Part shown: piece by piece, positions 34,534-46,012 of the stretch
How the letters are laid out: every line of letters begins with the position of its first letter
Numbering within the stretch: position 1 is the stretch's first letter
DNA from: Aspidapion aeneum
Lineage: Eukaryota > Arthropoda > Insecta > Coleoptera > Brentidae
DNA: 64,000 nt
NCBI GenBank assembly: GCA_963576565.1
Contig: OY755038.1
Span: forward strand, 207,797,013-207,861,012
Direction: 5' to 3'
Program-made: the position numbers and the translations under genes
Notes under the pieces: generated by a model
Databases searched by the model: none
What the model was told of the DNA's origin: nothing
The model's input: only the letters and a program-made list of their open reading frames with translations

Positions 34534-34699
34534 GCCTGGAGATACCAGATTTCAATATACCTAGCCTTAGCAGAATAGAGGAAGACAGCAAAAACGTGGC
34601 TTCTGACAGTACGAGAGGTCAACCGACTTCAGCCAGTTTAAGTGAATCTCAAGCCGACAAGAACGTCAATTTTGTGTCATCATATACCTTGTGTGAAAG
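34534..34699 (+). CDS. Exon 10 of the unidentified gene
   Basis: Strong acceptor (TTTTTTATTTTTTAG) and donor GTAGGT. It enters with two bases and leaves with two (AG). It encodes about 54 residues: LEIPDFNIPSLSRIEEDSKN followed by a Ser/Thr/Gln-rich tail. Probably a disordered linker in the middle of the protein. Both flanking junctions give sense codons. Confidence 0.78.
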
Positions 34700-34843
34700 G
34701 TAGGTCTTTCTTCAGTCATCCCAAATAAGTTTTGCAACTAGCTGAGTAGCTTATAGTCAAAAATCGAGTCCCGTGGGACAGTTGTAGAAGATTTTTTAAA
34801 ACTACCCTAGATCCATGGGTAATAGATTACACACGTAAATCAC

Positions 34844-35245
34844 CGGGTGTTTGCCTCCAATTTGAGTAGAAAGTTTGTGAAAAACATGGAAAAAATCGCA
34901 ATCCTGGATTTTCGACGTCACACAGGCGCTGTTACGCAAATCGACCAATCGATTTGGGGTAGTCTAAAACTTCCTTCCTAATTCTTTTGTGGTTAAAAAA
35001 AGTTATAATTGTTTTTATATAATTTTTAAATTAATATCGTTGTTAGTTTTTAAGACATAAAGCTAATTTTGTAACTATCTTAATTGTTGCTATACTGCGA
35101 ACAAAAACTCATCAACAGTTTTTCGGTAAAACTAATTTAGCGAAAGATATAAGCCAAAGTTTGTAAAAAAACATGAAAAAAGCCGTCATCTTGAATTTAT
35201 GATGTCACACCGGCCCTCCTACTCAAATTGGAGGCAAACAGCCGC
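34844..35245. mobile_element. MITE with TGTTTGCCTCCAATTTGAGT ends
   Basis: Inverted termini at 34849-34870 and 35219-35240. Inside, a related stretch (AAAGTTTGT...GTCACAC) is present twice as a direct repeat near 34870 and 35155. No TSD assigned. Confidence 0.5.
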
Positions 35246-35409
35246 CTTTTTCAAACTCGTTTTTTTACAGAAGCTCACACGTGGCACATAACCAAAATAA
35301 AATATAGTGAGTACATCATTCGTTTGACATGTCTTTTTAAAATGCTGAAATCACGTACCTTTTAACTAACTAACTAGTCTGTACTGCTGAAGCGTATTAA
35401 AACCATTAA

Positions 35410-35850
35410 TGGAAAATAACTGCTACAAGCGTTCCGCTACATTGGATTCAATTAAACCCAAACGTATGGCTTGGATTAATAAAACCAACGCTTTTAATAA
35501 AATTTAAAAGGGACTGCTTTCAAATGACGTTGACAATTTGTCAAATGTAGTGATTTGACCTTGTCAAATTTGGGGTTAATTTTTATTTTTTAATTACATT
35601 TAAGAAAGTTTTTTGTATTTTGGAAGATAAAGATATTATCTTGGGTTGATGCAGCTGCTTACTTGGCTTGTTCTTAAACAAATTAAAAGGTATTTATCCT
35701 AAGGTAACTGATAATGGGTGCCTTAAAGCTTAGAAAAGAGATGGCGCTTAGAGGGCAACACCCATAAGCAGTCCCCTGAATTTATCCAAGCCATACGTTT
35801 GACTTCATTTGAAATCCAACATGCTGGTACGCTTGTAGCAGTTATTTTTA
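35410..35850. mobile_element. Degenerate inverted-repeat element
   Basis: AATAACTGCTACAAGCG at the left pairs with its inverse at 35830-35848, and ATGGCTTGGATTAA near 35467 pairs with its inverse near 35780. Ends imprecise. Confidence 0.5.
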
Positions 35851-36378
35851 GAGGCCCTTTCCCAGTACAGATATATATTCAAGACGTACATGGCTGAAAT
35901 AGACACGGGAGTAGAAGGGCATTTATAGGCAACCCGTTAGGCAGTCCAACCAATCTCACTATACTTAAATCTTATCGCGGCCTTGTCAAAATGGCGGAGA
36001 CTGTCAATTGTTGTTATTTTTATATTGTTTTTGTTGGAAAAGAAAGAAAAGCTCGAACCTTGCCTACTCTAATGAAAAAAGTAATGTTCTAAGACCCTGA
36101 ACAGTTTTGGACATTTAGATTTTACACCAAATTTAATTTGTAGGTAATTAATTTAAAAAAAACAGCGGTTGACAAGCACTTGCCTCTTATAAACCAGAGA
36201 ACGAATTGTCAAATTGAAACAAGAACGGGACGGCGGCCATTTTGGATTTGTCTCTTTACCTTTGGGCAAATCCAATTCATTCAATATTATATAATCCGTG
36301 GTTGTTAGCACAGAATATTTTCTACTATTTTTATCTGGGCACCAAATTGTAGTTTTTTAATAAAAATATTATTTCTAG

Positions 36379-36623
36379 TTGGTTGCAAAAGTCGTGCACC
36401 GCGTACGACCCCAATGCAGCAACAAACAGCGCGCAGGCGTTGAACGCTGACACGTCATCCAGCAGTGACAGCGACAGCACAACAGGGTCTTCGGAAACAG
36501 TCAGAGCCGAGTCGGACGGTGACATTCAGGCGCAGCCACAAGACGAACAACATAGGAATATACCTATGCATGTGCTGGCGCAACAAGAGGGAATGCCTCG
36601 CAGGCTGAGGTATAATCAGGAAG
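36379..36623 (+). CDS. Exon 11 of the unidentified gene (Ser/Asp and Gln-rich linker)
   Basis: Acceptor TATTTCTAG, donor GTAATT. It enters with one base and leaves with one. It encodes about 81 residues, including a Ser/Asp run (TSSSSDSDSTTGSSE) that could be a CK2-type phosphorylation target, and a Gln/Pro-rich stretch (DIQAQPQDEQH). GC content is visibly higher than in the flanking intron, as expected for coding sequence. Linker role inferred. Confidence 0.8.
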
Positions 36624-36707
36624 GTAATTAGTTTATGTAGGTGTATTTACACAATTTTAATCAAATTTTTCGAGTTTATAAATACTCGGCTTGTGACCTG
36701 TCAAAGG

Positions 36708-37286
36708 CAGTGATGCCAAGTCTCATGCTTTTGCATGAGATCTCATGTTTTGTAAACAAATCTCATGCTATCATTATTTTATCGCAAAATCTCATGCTTT
36801 TCAGCTTACAGAGACAAAAATAAATTATACTTAAAAATTAATTATAGAGGTAACTATGAACTACAAATAACAAAGTAATCATAAGAAAATTCGGCTTACG
36901 TCACAAAGAAGTGCCGCGAAAAATTTGCAACCCGGCATTTGGCATCGTTGGATCGTGTTTCATAATCGCAAATTGCAACCTCGCGCCTGGTTGAGAGTAT
37001 GTCGGATATTCCCCGAAAAAGATAATCGATTATTCTGTTCTGTGCCCCACCTTTACGTCGTACGCGTCCTACTAAGTGATAGTGCCACTAGCAGATTCTT
37101 TAGGTAGAATGTAGAATACAGTAGGAAGGGAACAATGTATGCGTGGTAAGAAGTGCCGGCAACAATTAATGAGCACCATGCTAGAGGCAACAGCGACAAT
37201 TTCGCCATCTCATGCTGTTTTTTTGAAATCTCATGCTTTCTCGAAATATTTCTCATGTAATATTTCTGTGGGACCTGGCAACACTG
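36708..37286. mobile_element. hAT-like MITE with TCTCATGC repeats
   Basis: CAGTGATGCCAAGTCTCATG at the left, inverse of CAGTGTTGCCAGGTCCCACA at the right. Several copies of ATCTCATGC sit near both ends. No matching 8-bp TSD found. Confidence 0.55.
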
Positions 37287-37292
37287 TTTTAT

Positions 37293-37955
37293 ACGCTAGC
37301 CCTACCAAGTCCACTTCCAATCCCTGACTTCGCATGCGTAGATCTACCAATATTATTTATCTCATGTATTAGAATAGATGTACAGGGTGATTTTCACTTG
37401 AATGATTCTAACCAAATGAAAATAGAAAGTTTTAAAAAACCTAACCGAACGAAACCTAATCAGATCTAACTGAACCGAACCAAGGCAAACTAAACCAATA
37501 TTAAAAAAAAAAACTTTCCTGACTTCCTACCCGGGATCCTAGAGGATGTGAATCCGAACCAGATCGTACCGAACCGAACCTATCCAAACCTAACCCTACC
37601 CAACTAAACCTAATTAGCAGAACGTGTTGTAGTTTAGTTTGGTTAGGTTAGGTTTGGTTCAGTTTAGTTAGGTTCGGTTTAGTTCGGTTTGGATTCACAT
37701 CCTCTAGGATCCCGGGCAGGAAGTCAGGAAAGTTTTTTTTTTGAAAAAAATTATTGGTTCAGTTTGCTTTGGTTCGGTTAGATTTGATTTGGTTTTGTTA
37801 GGTTAGGTTTTTGAAACTTTCTATTTTCATGTGGTTAGAATCATTCAAGTGAAAATCACCCTGTATTCATCTATTCTAATACATGAGGTAAATAATATTG
37901 GTAGATCTGCGCATGCGAAGTCAGGGATTGAAAGTGGAGTTGGTAGGGCTAGCGT
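37293..37955. repeat. Large imperfect palindrome, 663 bp
   Basis: ACGCTAGC at the left end and GCTAGCGT at the right; arms of about 300 bp match through CTTCGCATGCG, ATTAGAATAGATG, CAGGGTGATTTTCACTTGAA and CCCGGGATCCTAGAGGATGT. The centre is rich in AACCTAACC/AACCGAACC. A related inner core is at about 61390-61735. Confidence 0.75.
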
Positions 37956-38021
37956 CTTGTTTTCCGTGGGTAGCTCGAAAGCTAACCTCACTGGGGTCCA
38001 AGATCTAATGAACACCTAATA

Positions 38022-38069
38022 AGTGTTGAAAGTTAACTGTTTCGTCCTTATGGGACTCCTCAGAACACT
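38022..38069 (-). ncRNA. Type I hammerhead ribozyme
   Basis: On the minus strand, 5' to 3': stem I AGUGUU (38069-38064), core CUGAGGA (38063-38057), stem II GUCC (38056-38053), loop CAUAA, GGAC (38047-38044), GAA (38043-38041), stem III from A15.1 at 38040 with UUAA loop and one C-U mismatch, U16.1 at 38029, C17 at 38028, then AACACU (38027-38022) pairing perfectly with the first stem I strand. Every invariant base (CUGANGA, GAA, A15.1-U16.1, H17) is present. Predicted cleavage is between 38028 and 38027. The middle of stem III (AGUUAACU) is self-complementary, so dimers could also form. Confidence 0.75.
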
Positions 38070-38295
38070 GCTTGGTCAATGTGACACTCTTGCGAAGTTA
38101 ATTAGACCGTTTTATCTCTGATCCTACATCTATAGTGAGAAAACTCTCGCAAGAAGCGCCATCTACCGAGATAGGAGAGAAACTAGAACAAGAGTATAAA
38201 CTGCTATATATATCGATTGATAAAAAGATCGATTGCAAAAAAAAAGAAACCATCCGTGACCTACGACAGCACATCTGTCTTTCAGGCCAGAGCAA

Positions 38296-38898
38296 TAGAC
38301 CGGTGTTCGGATCTTATAAATACATGTCGATTTTTCACGTCACTGGTGGTCCAGCTGATTTTTATAAACAAAAGTTAGATATGATATGAACAACTAATGA
38401 TTTTTGAATTTTTTGAAAACTAAGGCAATTTTCGTACTATTTTTTAATATAATAAAATAATATTTTTCCGACATACCAGTCGTTATTTTTTTTAGCCCGC
38501 TTCACTTCTCTTTACACAAAAATTAAAATTCAAAGAAAATAATTTGTTTGTTTCAGCTTCAAAAATCATCCGCTGACCTACATCTTTGTTTGGTATCAAA
38601 GGTGAACCGAGGACTATTGGGTAGGATCACATTCAGTTTGACTTTTAGTTTAAGTTTTGTGTAATAAAAAATAAAGCGGGCTAAAAAAAATAACGATAAT
38701 ACGTCTAGAAAATTACTTTTTATAAGGATGTACTGGAAAACAGTAGGAAAATTGCCTTAGTTTTCAAAAAATTCAAAAAATATTAGTTGTTCCGTTGTTC
38801 ATATCAGATCTAACTTTTGTTTACGAAAATCAGCTGGACCACCAGTGACGGGGAAAATTCGACATATATATATAAGAACCGAGCACCGGTCTATTCTA
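38296..38898. mobile_element. Foldback element, about 600 bp
   Basis: GACCGGTGTTCGGATCTTAT at the left pairs with its inverse near 38870-38892; the arms continue through GGTGGTCCAGCTGATTTT and AAACTAAGGCAATTTTC to AGCCCGC at 38496 and 38675. No coding frame. Confidence 0.6.
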
Positions 38899-39469
38899 TC
38901 CACTGTGGTTTTTACCCACCTTCAGACGTAAGCGTCAATCAGCGGAATTTTTAAGCCAAATAATACCAACAAACGTAAATTTTAGTACCCGTGAATTTAA
39001 AAATCAAGTTTTCGTGGCTAATCGGGTAAAAAGAAGTTTTTGTTTTTCTTATATTTTTTTTTTAACCTCATAAGTTCAAAATAAATGCATGGCGTGCAAC
39101 TGTGCAACGTTTTTATTGTCATCTTCAAATTGACTTAACTCGTCTGAGCAGCCCGGAATTCCAGCGGGCTTTAAAAACTGCTAAACAAAATCGTTTAGTA
39201 AAGCACGATACTTTTTTTAAGCCATGCGGTGTAACACGACAACGCACTGTTTTTTTTTTATTCTAAAACTGTAGGAAAAACTGTATTAGATGGGCATAAA
39301 TATTTTTGTAGTTTGTTTTAAATAAATAATTTTCACCTCGGCTTGGAGAAAACACACGTTATTTAGATCAGGTGTCCTATACCTGCCCCATTTGTTTAAT
39401 TTCAATTTTTCCGTCTTGATTGATTGATTGAATTTGGGTAATATTAGGAATAATATTAGGAACCAAACT

Positions 39470-39910
39470 GATAATAGATAGTTTAAGTTGTGCTACGTAC
39501 CTTTACGTAAAACTGCACTTTAAGTGCTCTACGTTTTGTTCCAAATTTGAGTTTAAGTTGAATGTTTTTACGTTACCATAACAAGTCTACTAATAGCAGA
39601 GAATATGGAATTCGGCACTGTTTTTTTTATGTTACAATTTTGTTTTTTGTCTTTTCAACTACAGTAGGAATATATTTGCAAAGAATCGTTTGTAGTTAAA
39701 GCGGAAATTATCGTCTAGGCCTCATTTTTCGATCGGTCAATCAACCAATTCTATTCTTTGGTAACGTTAAGGTGCCCGCAGACTGCCGTAAGCTAACGTA
39801 AATACGTAAGCTCCTAACGTGACTTGACGGTGTGACGAAGTGCGCTTGCGTAACTGTCAAATCTCATGCTTACGTAAAAATACGTAGCACAACTTAAACT
39901 ATCTATTATA
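39470..39910. mobile_element. MITE with ATAATAGATAGTTTAAGTTG ends
   Basis: Left ATAATAGATAGTTTAAGTTGTG near 39472 and its inverse at about 39885-39907, continuing inward as GCTACGTA...TTTACGTAA. TSD not resolved. A GC-richer TACGTAAG segment lies near the right arm. Confidence 0.55.
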
Positions 39911-40087
39911 TCAAGCTTTTATCGCAATTGACCACATACAAGTAAGTATTTAATGACCAAGACAGGGATGAAAATAGAATTTACAACTTAAACTATCTAA
40001 TATAGGATAATATTAAGAACCAAGCTGATTTTTTTCCAATATATTTTAAAAAATATTTACAAAGCCTTAAAGGTATCTTTTTTAAAT

Positions 40088-41100
40088 ATTTCTCAGTAGA
40101 ACAATTATGGATAGTGTTAGAGCAAACTAATATCAAACATACATACATAAAAGCGGTAAAAGGACTATACAAAGGGCAAAATTTAAAATTAAAATTGGAA
40201 ATCGACTTTCAAAAGAATTCCTGGTAACGAAAGGCTTAAGACAGGGTTGTTGTATCTCTCCAACTCTTTTTAAAATATATATCGCAGTAGCTCTAAAAAA
40301 TTGGAAACGTAAAGTGCACGGCATGGGAATATAACTTAACGACCGATTTACCATATACACACTACAGTTTGCTAGAGACCAAGTTATTGTAGCTAATGAT
40401 AAAGAAGACATGAATCATATGATGAGAACGTTAACGAAAGAATACCAAAAGGGATTAACAGTGAACGTGGACAAGACACACTTATTTATTGGAAACGAAT
40501 CCAGTGTGTTAGAACTAGACAATGGGCAAACAATATCTCCATGCAATGAGTATGTATACTTGGGTGTCACATTTGATAAGACAGGAACAGACTGTAAAGA
40601 ACTGGAAAAAAGAATATTAAAAGCAAAAAAGGTTATTGGATGTCTTAACAGTATTTTATGGAGCAGAGAGAAAAAAAAGAATGTAAAATTTAACATATAT
40701 AAAACAATGGTGAAAAGCACGCTGTTGTATGGAATAGAGACTTGTCGCGTAACAGAAAAATACAAAACAAAAATGGAAAGTGTCGAAATGGAAGCAATAA
40801 GAAGATCAATGAGAATATCTAGGACAGATCACATAAGAAATGAGATCATAAAAGAAAGAATGGGAATCGAGGAAGGCGTAACGGATGACATCACTAAAAG
40901 ACAACGGATGAACGACGAAACATTATCAAAGCAGGTCCTAGAATGGCAACCAATAGGGCGCAGAAAAAGAGGGCGTCCTAAATTAGAATCGCAATAGTGA
41001 ATCCAAAAATCAATGAGTCCAAAAAGCCTGACAGAAGATGATTGTCAGGATCGAAGGACGTGGAGAATAGGCGTCGGACATCGTAGAAAAACGTTCTAAA
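40088..41100 (+). pseudogene. Degraded non-LTR retrotransposon (LINE) reverse transcriptase, 3' part
   Basis: A first frame carries GLYKGQNLKLKLEID, then after a frameshift GLRQGCCISPTLFKIYIA (RT motif), then FARDQ where FADD is expected, so the catalytic Asp is lost. An open stretch at 40410-40997 continues with YVYLGVTFDK, a long helical thumb region (KSTLLYGIE, RTDHIRNE) and stops at 40997; a related tail (TEDDCQDRRTW) follows. The layout is that of the C-terminal half of insect LINE RTs; the clade is not settled. 5' truncated, inactive, in intron 11. Confidence 0.75.
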
Positions 41101-41543
41101 ATATGACCTTGTATAGCAAAAAACGTAGGTTTATATTAATAAAATATATCTAAAAATGTATCATGAAAAATAAATTACGTATTTAATTTATATGTACATA
41201 TAAAAAATATTACCCTTGCTTTCTTGAAAGAATATTATAAAATAAACATATTTTTTTCAAATTAAGGCCCATACAATTCTTAAAACCAATAAAATACTTT
41301 TTACCACTTGCTTTCTCAGTTTAGATCTCTGTGGAGCGGTTCTGATACTGCTATGCAATTAAAGTCAGCTCTATAGCTCAGTGGAAATTTTTTTTCCGAT
41401 TCTTACGAAGTTATTTTTTACCGCGGACGTTTTTGCTCAAGTCTTGTTTTGATATTGTCCAATTATTAATAATTCCAATTTTGACTGTTACCATATTCCT
41501 TTAACATCTTGGTTTTTTTGTGTCCTTTATGACGATGCTTTAG

Positions 41544-41716
41544 GTTCAGTATATGACCCACTCAATGACTACGTGAGCCCGATTCCTCAACCAAACGACG
41601 CGTTTCATAGCGAGGCCATTGTTAGCAGCACTTCTGACGTTCGACTGGCGAATCAGAATCCACCAGAGCAGCCTAAATTTGGGCAGCCTCACTATGACTC
41701 TCAGTACGAATTTAAT
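41544..41716 (+). CDS. Exon 12 of the unidentified gene
   Basis: Acceptor GATGCTTTAG, donor GTAAGT. It enters with two bases and ends on a full codon. It encodes about 57 residues, Pro/Asn/Gln/Ser-rich (VYDPLNDYVSPIPQPNDAF). The intron before it is 4.9 kb and contains the large palindrome, the hammerhead motif and the LINE remnant. The next intron is only 290 bp. Confidence 0.8.
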
Positions 41717-42006
41717 GTAAGTAGTGTGTCTAAGTCAAAAATGGTTTATCGTGATTTTTCTATAAACTATAAGAGATCTTATAGAACACCTAGAGATTAA
41801 ATTTCACAGCCAAGTAAAATAAAAAAGTGGGTACACCTAAGGTCACTATATAACAAAGTTATACAGTGATTATATGACTCGAAGGGGGTGGGTGCTACAA
41901 AAATTTCAAGATGGACGACATGTACCCAAAAAAGCCTGTGTAAATTTAAAAATCACTCACCCCCTATATGAAAATTATTAATAAACCTTTTTTGTTTCTT
42001 CTTTAG

Positions 42007-43266
42007 GTTAGTTTACACAATATGTACTTAAAGAAATTGGACAACGTCGATATTAATGAAGAGGATGTGTTCCGATTGAATGAAGCCATCGAGTTTGGGG
42101 ATGGTGACCTTTTTTTAGAGCTGCTACACAAATATAGAAGCCACAACACTATTCAAAACTTCATTACCATGACCCTGGCCGATCTTCGAAACATGAAACA
42201 AGAAATGGCAGACAGTTACGAGTCTCTTCTACAATCGATAGAAACGAGGAATCCCAAGTATTACGGGGATCGAATTACTCGTGTCACACTAGAAGTGATA
42301 ACTATGAATCTGCTCTTTGAATTAGACCATAGACTAAAATACAAAGAAGCTGATAAGTTGTTACAACGGTTCACTGATTGGGACAGCCTTATCAGCGCAA
42401 AATTGCTGTTCACCTTAAAAACATTGTCTCCTATTAGCAGGTTATTGTTTATTGCGAAGTTAGTTTGTCATAACAGACCTCAGTTAACGTTTGAGATTTT
42501 ATATGCACCTCGTTTGCATCTATTAGATCATTACAATAGCTGGCCTTACCCTAACAGCCCACTTCCGACTTACGAGGTTTTAGAATATGATTTAAAATTT
42601 CGTAACGCTGTTTTAAAAATGTTTTTAAAAGATGCGTATGTAAAAAATATCTCGGTGGTCATAGAATTCTACAAAATCGCATTTAACAGAAAAGAAGGAA
42701 TCTTTAAATTTGATGAAGATCTATCAGAATATTTCGACAACATGATAGTTGATATCATTAACAAAAACGAAGTGGTTTACTTAAAACAGATTCAAGCTAA
42801 CATAGGTCTTTTTTCAGGCCACATGTTATCTGAAACTCTTAGGGGATACGTGTGTTGCATGTATTCAACGTTAACAAAACTTGAACTATTTAAACTTTAT
42901 GAACAATGTGTAAACAAAAACATTTACCCGTGCGTTAACAGAAATGGCAAAGTCGAAACTGAAATTTTGATGAAAACAAATCTTTTAGATACAGAAATTC
43001 AGCTCATAATTTTATACTTTTTTCACAAACTAACGGAATCGGATAGAACTAACAGTAATTTAAAAATTGTTGTACGTCAGCCAAATGCCATCCCCGTTAG
43101 TAGATTGAACATTTTAAACAGTGTTAGAAGCATTGGTGTTATCAACAAAGTTATAAAAGATACTTTGTTAAAAAGTTCTGTTAAATCCTCATCTGATGTT
43201 TTGGAAGAAATTGTGATAGAAAAACGCGCTTTATGGAATTATCTAGATGAAAATAGGTTTGGGTAA
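42007..43266 (+). CDS. Terminal exon 13 of the unidentified gene (419-residue helical domain)
   Basis: Acceptor TTTCTTCTTTAG; the exon opens in phase with VSLHNMYLKKLDNVDINEED and runs 419 codons to TAA. It is strongly alpha-helical, with many Leu/Ile/Phe-rich amphipathic stretches and no transmembrane segment, signal peptide or catalytic motif I can name; a helical-repeat scaffold is the best structural guess. This intact copy is followed by four decayed tandem copies (43618 to about 53310). No clear AATAAA lies in the 350 bp after the stop. A TOPAZ1-type germline protein is a possible but unverified identity, suggested only by the CCCH-plus-helical layout. Confidence 0.85.
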   Translation, partial: VSLHNMYLKKLDNVDINEEDVFRLNEAIEFGDGDLFLELLHKYRSHNTIQNFITMTLADLRNMKQEMADSYESLLQSIETRNPKYYGDRITRVTLEVITMNLLFELDHRLKYKEADKLLQRFTDWDSLISAKLLFTLKTLSPISRLLFIAKLVCHNRPQLTFEILYAPRLHLLDHYNSWPYPNSPLPTYEVLEYDLKFRNAVLKMFLKDAYVKNISVVIEFYKIAFNRKEGIFKFDEDLSEYFDNMIVDIINKNEVVYLKQIQANIGLFSGHMLSETLRGYVCCMYSTLTKLELFKLYEQCVNKNIYPCVNRNGKVETEILMKTNLLDTEIQLIILYFFHKLTESDRTNSNLKIVVRQPNAIPVSRLNILNSVRSIGVINKVIKDTLLKSSVKSSSDVLEEIVIEKRALWNYLDENRFG

Positions 43267-43617
43267 AAACGTCAGCTTCCTTTAAATTTAGTTTTGTTTT
43301 TATATTTTAATTAACCTGATCAGTAATAGTTTTAGTTTAGTTTTTTTAAATGTTTGTAAATGTTTTCAGTTAAATTACGTATCCTCGGAAGTTTCAGAGA
43401 AGGCCTGAGCATAAAACCGTTCCTAATATTTTTAGATAAAAACACGTTTGGATAAAAACATCCATTTCCTAAGTTCTAGCTTAGTTTTTATTACCTTACG
43501 GTACATACCTACCAAAGATTCTAGTGCTAAACTGTGATAAGTTGTTACAGCATTTTACGGATTCGGCAACCATATCAGCGCAAAGTTGTTTCCTTTAAAA
43601 ACGTTGTCTCCTAGTAG
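43267..43617 (+). other. 3' flank of exon 13, repeated in each tandem unit
   Basis: The sequence after the stop (AAAACGTCAGCTTCC onward) recurs after each tandem exon copy at 49388, 50856 and 52324. Its end (about 43534-43617) is a decayed copy of internal exon sequence 42348-42437, so the duplicated unit already contained a rearrangement. No clear AATAAA. Confidence 0.6.
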
Positions 43618-43746
43618 CTATTCAGAACTTTATTCCCATGTCTGACCGATCTTCGTAACATGAAACAACATATGACAGACAGTTACGTGCCCTTCTACAA
43701 TCGATAAAAACGACGAATGCCAAGTATTACGGAGATCGATATACTT

Positions 43747-46012
43747 AGAAATAAAATTTTCGGACTTCCATTGTCTTTATTTATTTTAGAACACGACGTT
43801 TCGGTTAGTAAGTATCTCTAACCGTTATCAAGTGTAAACTAAACAATCTAGTCTCTAGGCTACTACTTATACTACTTGGTGTGCAGTCAGGTGTGACGGC
43901 CCGCCCCCTTTTTTAATCCTAAGACGCCTGTTTTCCTTAAGGAGTGGTTTCCATATGTTTGGTATGTCCGTGCTTGGTTGACTGAAAACTTCTTTATTCT
44001 GCATTATATACGCAGCTTCAATAAACTTTCGTTTTCGCCAATGCGACTCCTTATGTAAAACTTTAGCTTCTGACCACTGAATCCTGTGATCATTTGACCA
44101 TGCATGATCTGCTAAACCGGATTTTTCAATATCCCCTAATTGGGTACTTTTTAGATGTTCATTTACTCTAACCTGAAGAGGGCGTTTCGTTTCACCTACA
44201 TATGATTTACCACACTCACACGGGATTTGGTAAATACATTCCTTATTATTTGAGGGATTGTCTGGTTTTGTTTTAGTTACAAAACTTCTTATCGTATTTC
44301 CCGAAGAAAATACTGTTTTTATATTATAGTGTTTAGCTATTCGTCTTATAGTTTCTGAAATCCCTTGAACATATGGAATGTTAATAACACCCAACGGATT
44401 ATTATTTTGAGAATTTGGTACATTTAGTTTGTTTTTAATTTTAAATATCGTTGAGTTTATTAATTTCTCGGAATAACCATTCTGTTGTAAGTCCTTTTTA
44501 ATGTTGTTAATTTCTGTGGTTAATTCTTCATTATTACTACAAATATTTACGGCTCTTAAATACAAACTTCTTATAACTCCTTGTTTTGTTGCAACAGAAT
44601 GATTAGACTTAAAATTTAGGTACTGTCCCGTGTGTGTAGGTTTCCTATATACAGTGGTTTGAATGTTTCTGTCTAATCGTTTGACAAGAACATCCAAAAA
44701 AGGTAAGGCCGAATCTTTTTCAATTTCCATGGTGCACTTGATTGTTGGTCGAATACCGTTTAAATGGTGTAGAAAATTTTGTAGTTCGTCATCATTTACC
44801 GGCCATAAAATAAATGTTTCATCCATGTATCGTAGCCATAGTTTTGGTTTGACTCTTGCTGTGTTGATCGCATGGCCCTCGAACCACTCCATGTAGATGT
44901 TTGCTACCACTGGCGAAAGAGATGAACCCATTGGGAGTCCCATCATTTTGCGCGTAAAACTTATCTTTCACTTGAAAGTAAGAGTTACGGAGACAGAGCT
45001 CCAAAAGATCCATCACCCCCTCCACCGATAGCGTTTTTCTCTCGTGAAGTGTATCATCAGTTTGTAATTTGTTTTTAGTGATACTGAGTGACTCATTTAT
45101 TGGCACGTTGGTGTAGAGACTTTCTACATCAAAACTTACAAATCTATCGCCGGGATCTAATTCGATACCTTTTAAAACCTCCACAAAATGTTCCGAGTTT
45201 TTGATAAAAGATTCGGACTTACCCTGTAGTGGTTGAATTATGTCCAACAAAAACCTCGACAAAGTGCTGGTCGGTGAGTCCCTGGAGCTGGTAATTGGTC
45301 GCAGTGGTATATCCTTCTTATGGATCTTTGGTAATCCATAAAAATGTGGTGCCTTACTGTGGTGTGGAGTCAGGCGGGATCTAGCAGCGTCCGGGATATT
45401 TTCAGCATACTTCTTCAAAGTCCTGTAGATGCGTCCTTCTATGGTGGTGGTTGGGTCTTTGGGTAGTTGCTTGTAGTCTCCTTTCTCCAGAACTTCTTGG
45501 ATCTTTTTGTCGTAAGTCTCGACATCCATGATCACCGTTGCGTTTCCTTTGTCGGCCGGTAGAATCTTGATTGATTTGTCAGCCTGCAGGTTCTTGATTG
45601 CCCGTTGTTCTTGACTGCTGATGTTTGTCTTTTGTTGCTTCTTTCTGTCCAACGTTGTTCTTACTTTATGGCGAAACTCATCAGCTTCGGGTTGAGGTAG
45701 ACTAACGGTCTCTATTGCCGCAATAATTTCCAGTGTCGGTATCTGTGCCGGTGCAATGGCGAACTTAAGTCCCTTACTGAGTACCAATTCTTCGTTGGTG
45801 CTCAGAGTCCTTTTGGAGATGTTCACTATAGTGCTTGGTGTTGTTGAGTCTGTTCTATCTTGAGTACGTGTCTGTAGTTTCTTAAGTTTTTCTCGGTGAG
45901 TTGATCGTATCTTCTGTCGTTCTCTGTTGCACGTACTGTCAATTTTACTCAGTATCGGTTCGTAGTCTTCCTCCCATGTGTGTCGTCTAATTTCCTCAAA
46001 TCGGACTTCCAT
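43747..46012 (-). mobile_element. Penelope-like element, left copy, 5' truncated, inverted
   Basis: Homologous to the right copy from the RT upstream region to the 3' end, in opposite orientation, giving an inverted pair of more than 2.2 kb per arm. Homology stops at about 46002; a short terminal-repeat piece (GACTTCCATTGTC) forms the junction. Outer TSD ATCGATATACTT at 43735-43746. A hammerhead-like remnant lies near 43792-43850. Confidence 0.85.
43867..46002 (-). pseudogene. Penelope-like RT/GIY-YIG protein, left copy, broken
   Basis: Two overlapping minus frames cover the protein. The frame changes near 44935-44950, inside the conserved GLPMGSSLSP motif. The catalytic YMDD-type motif reads YMDE, losing the second Asp. 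The C-terminal GIY-YIG part (KSYVGETKRPLQVRVNEH) is still present. Elsewhere the sequence is nearly identical to the right copy, so the damage is recent. Confidence 0.88.

Noticed and set aside
37430..37700. AACCTAACC runs as interstitial telomere repeat
   Set aside because: Units are irregular mixes of AACCTAACC, AACCGAACC and AACTAAACC inside a palindrome, not a regular TTAGG array.
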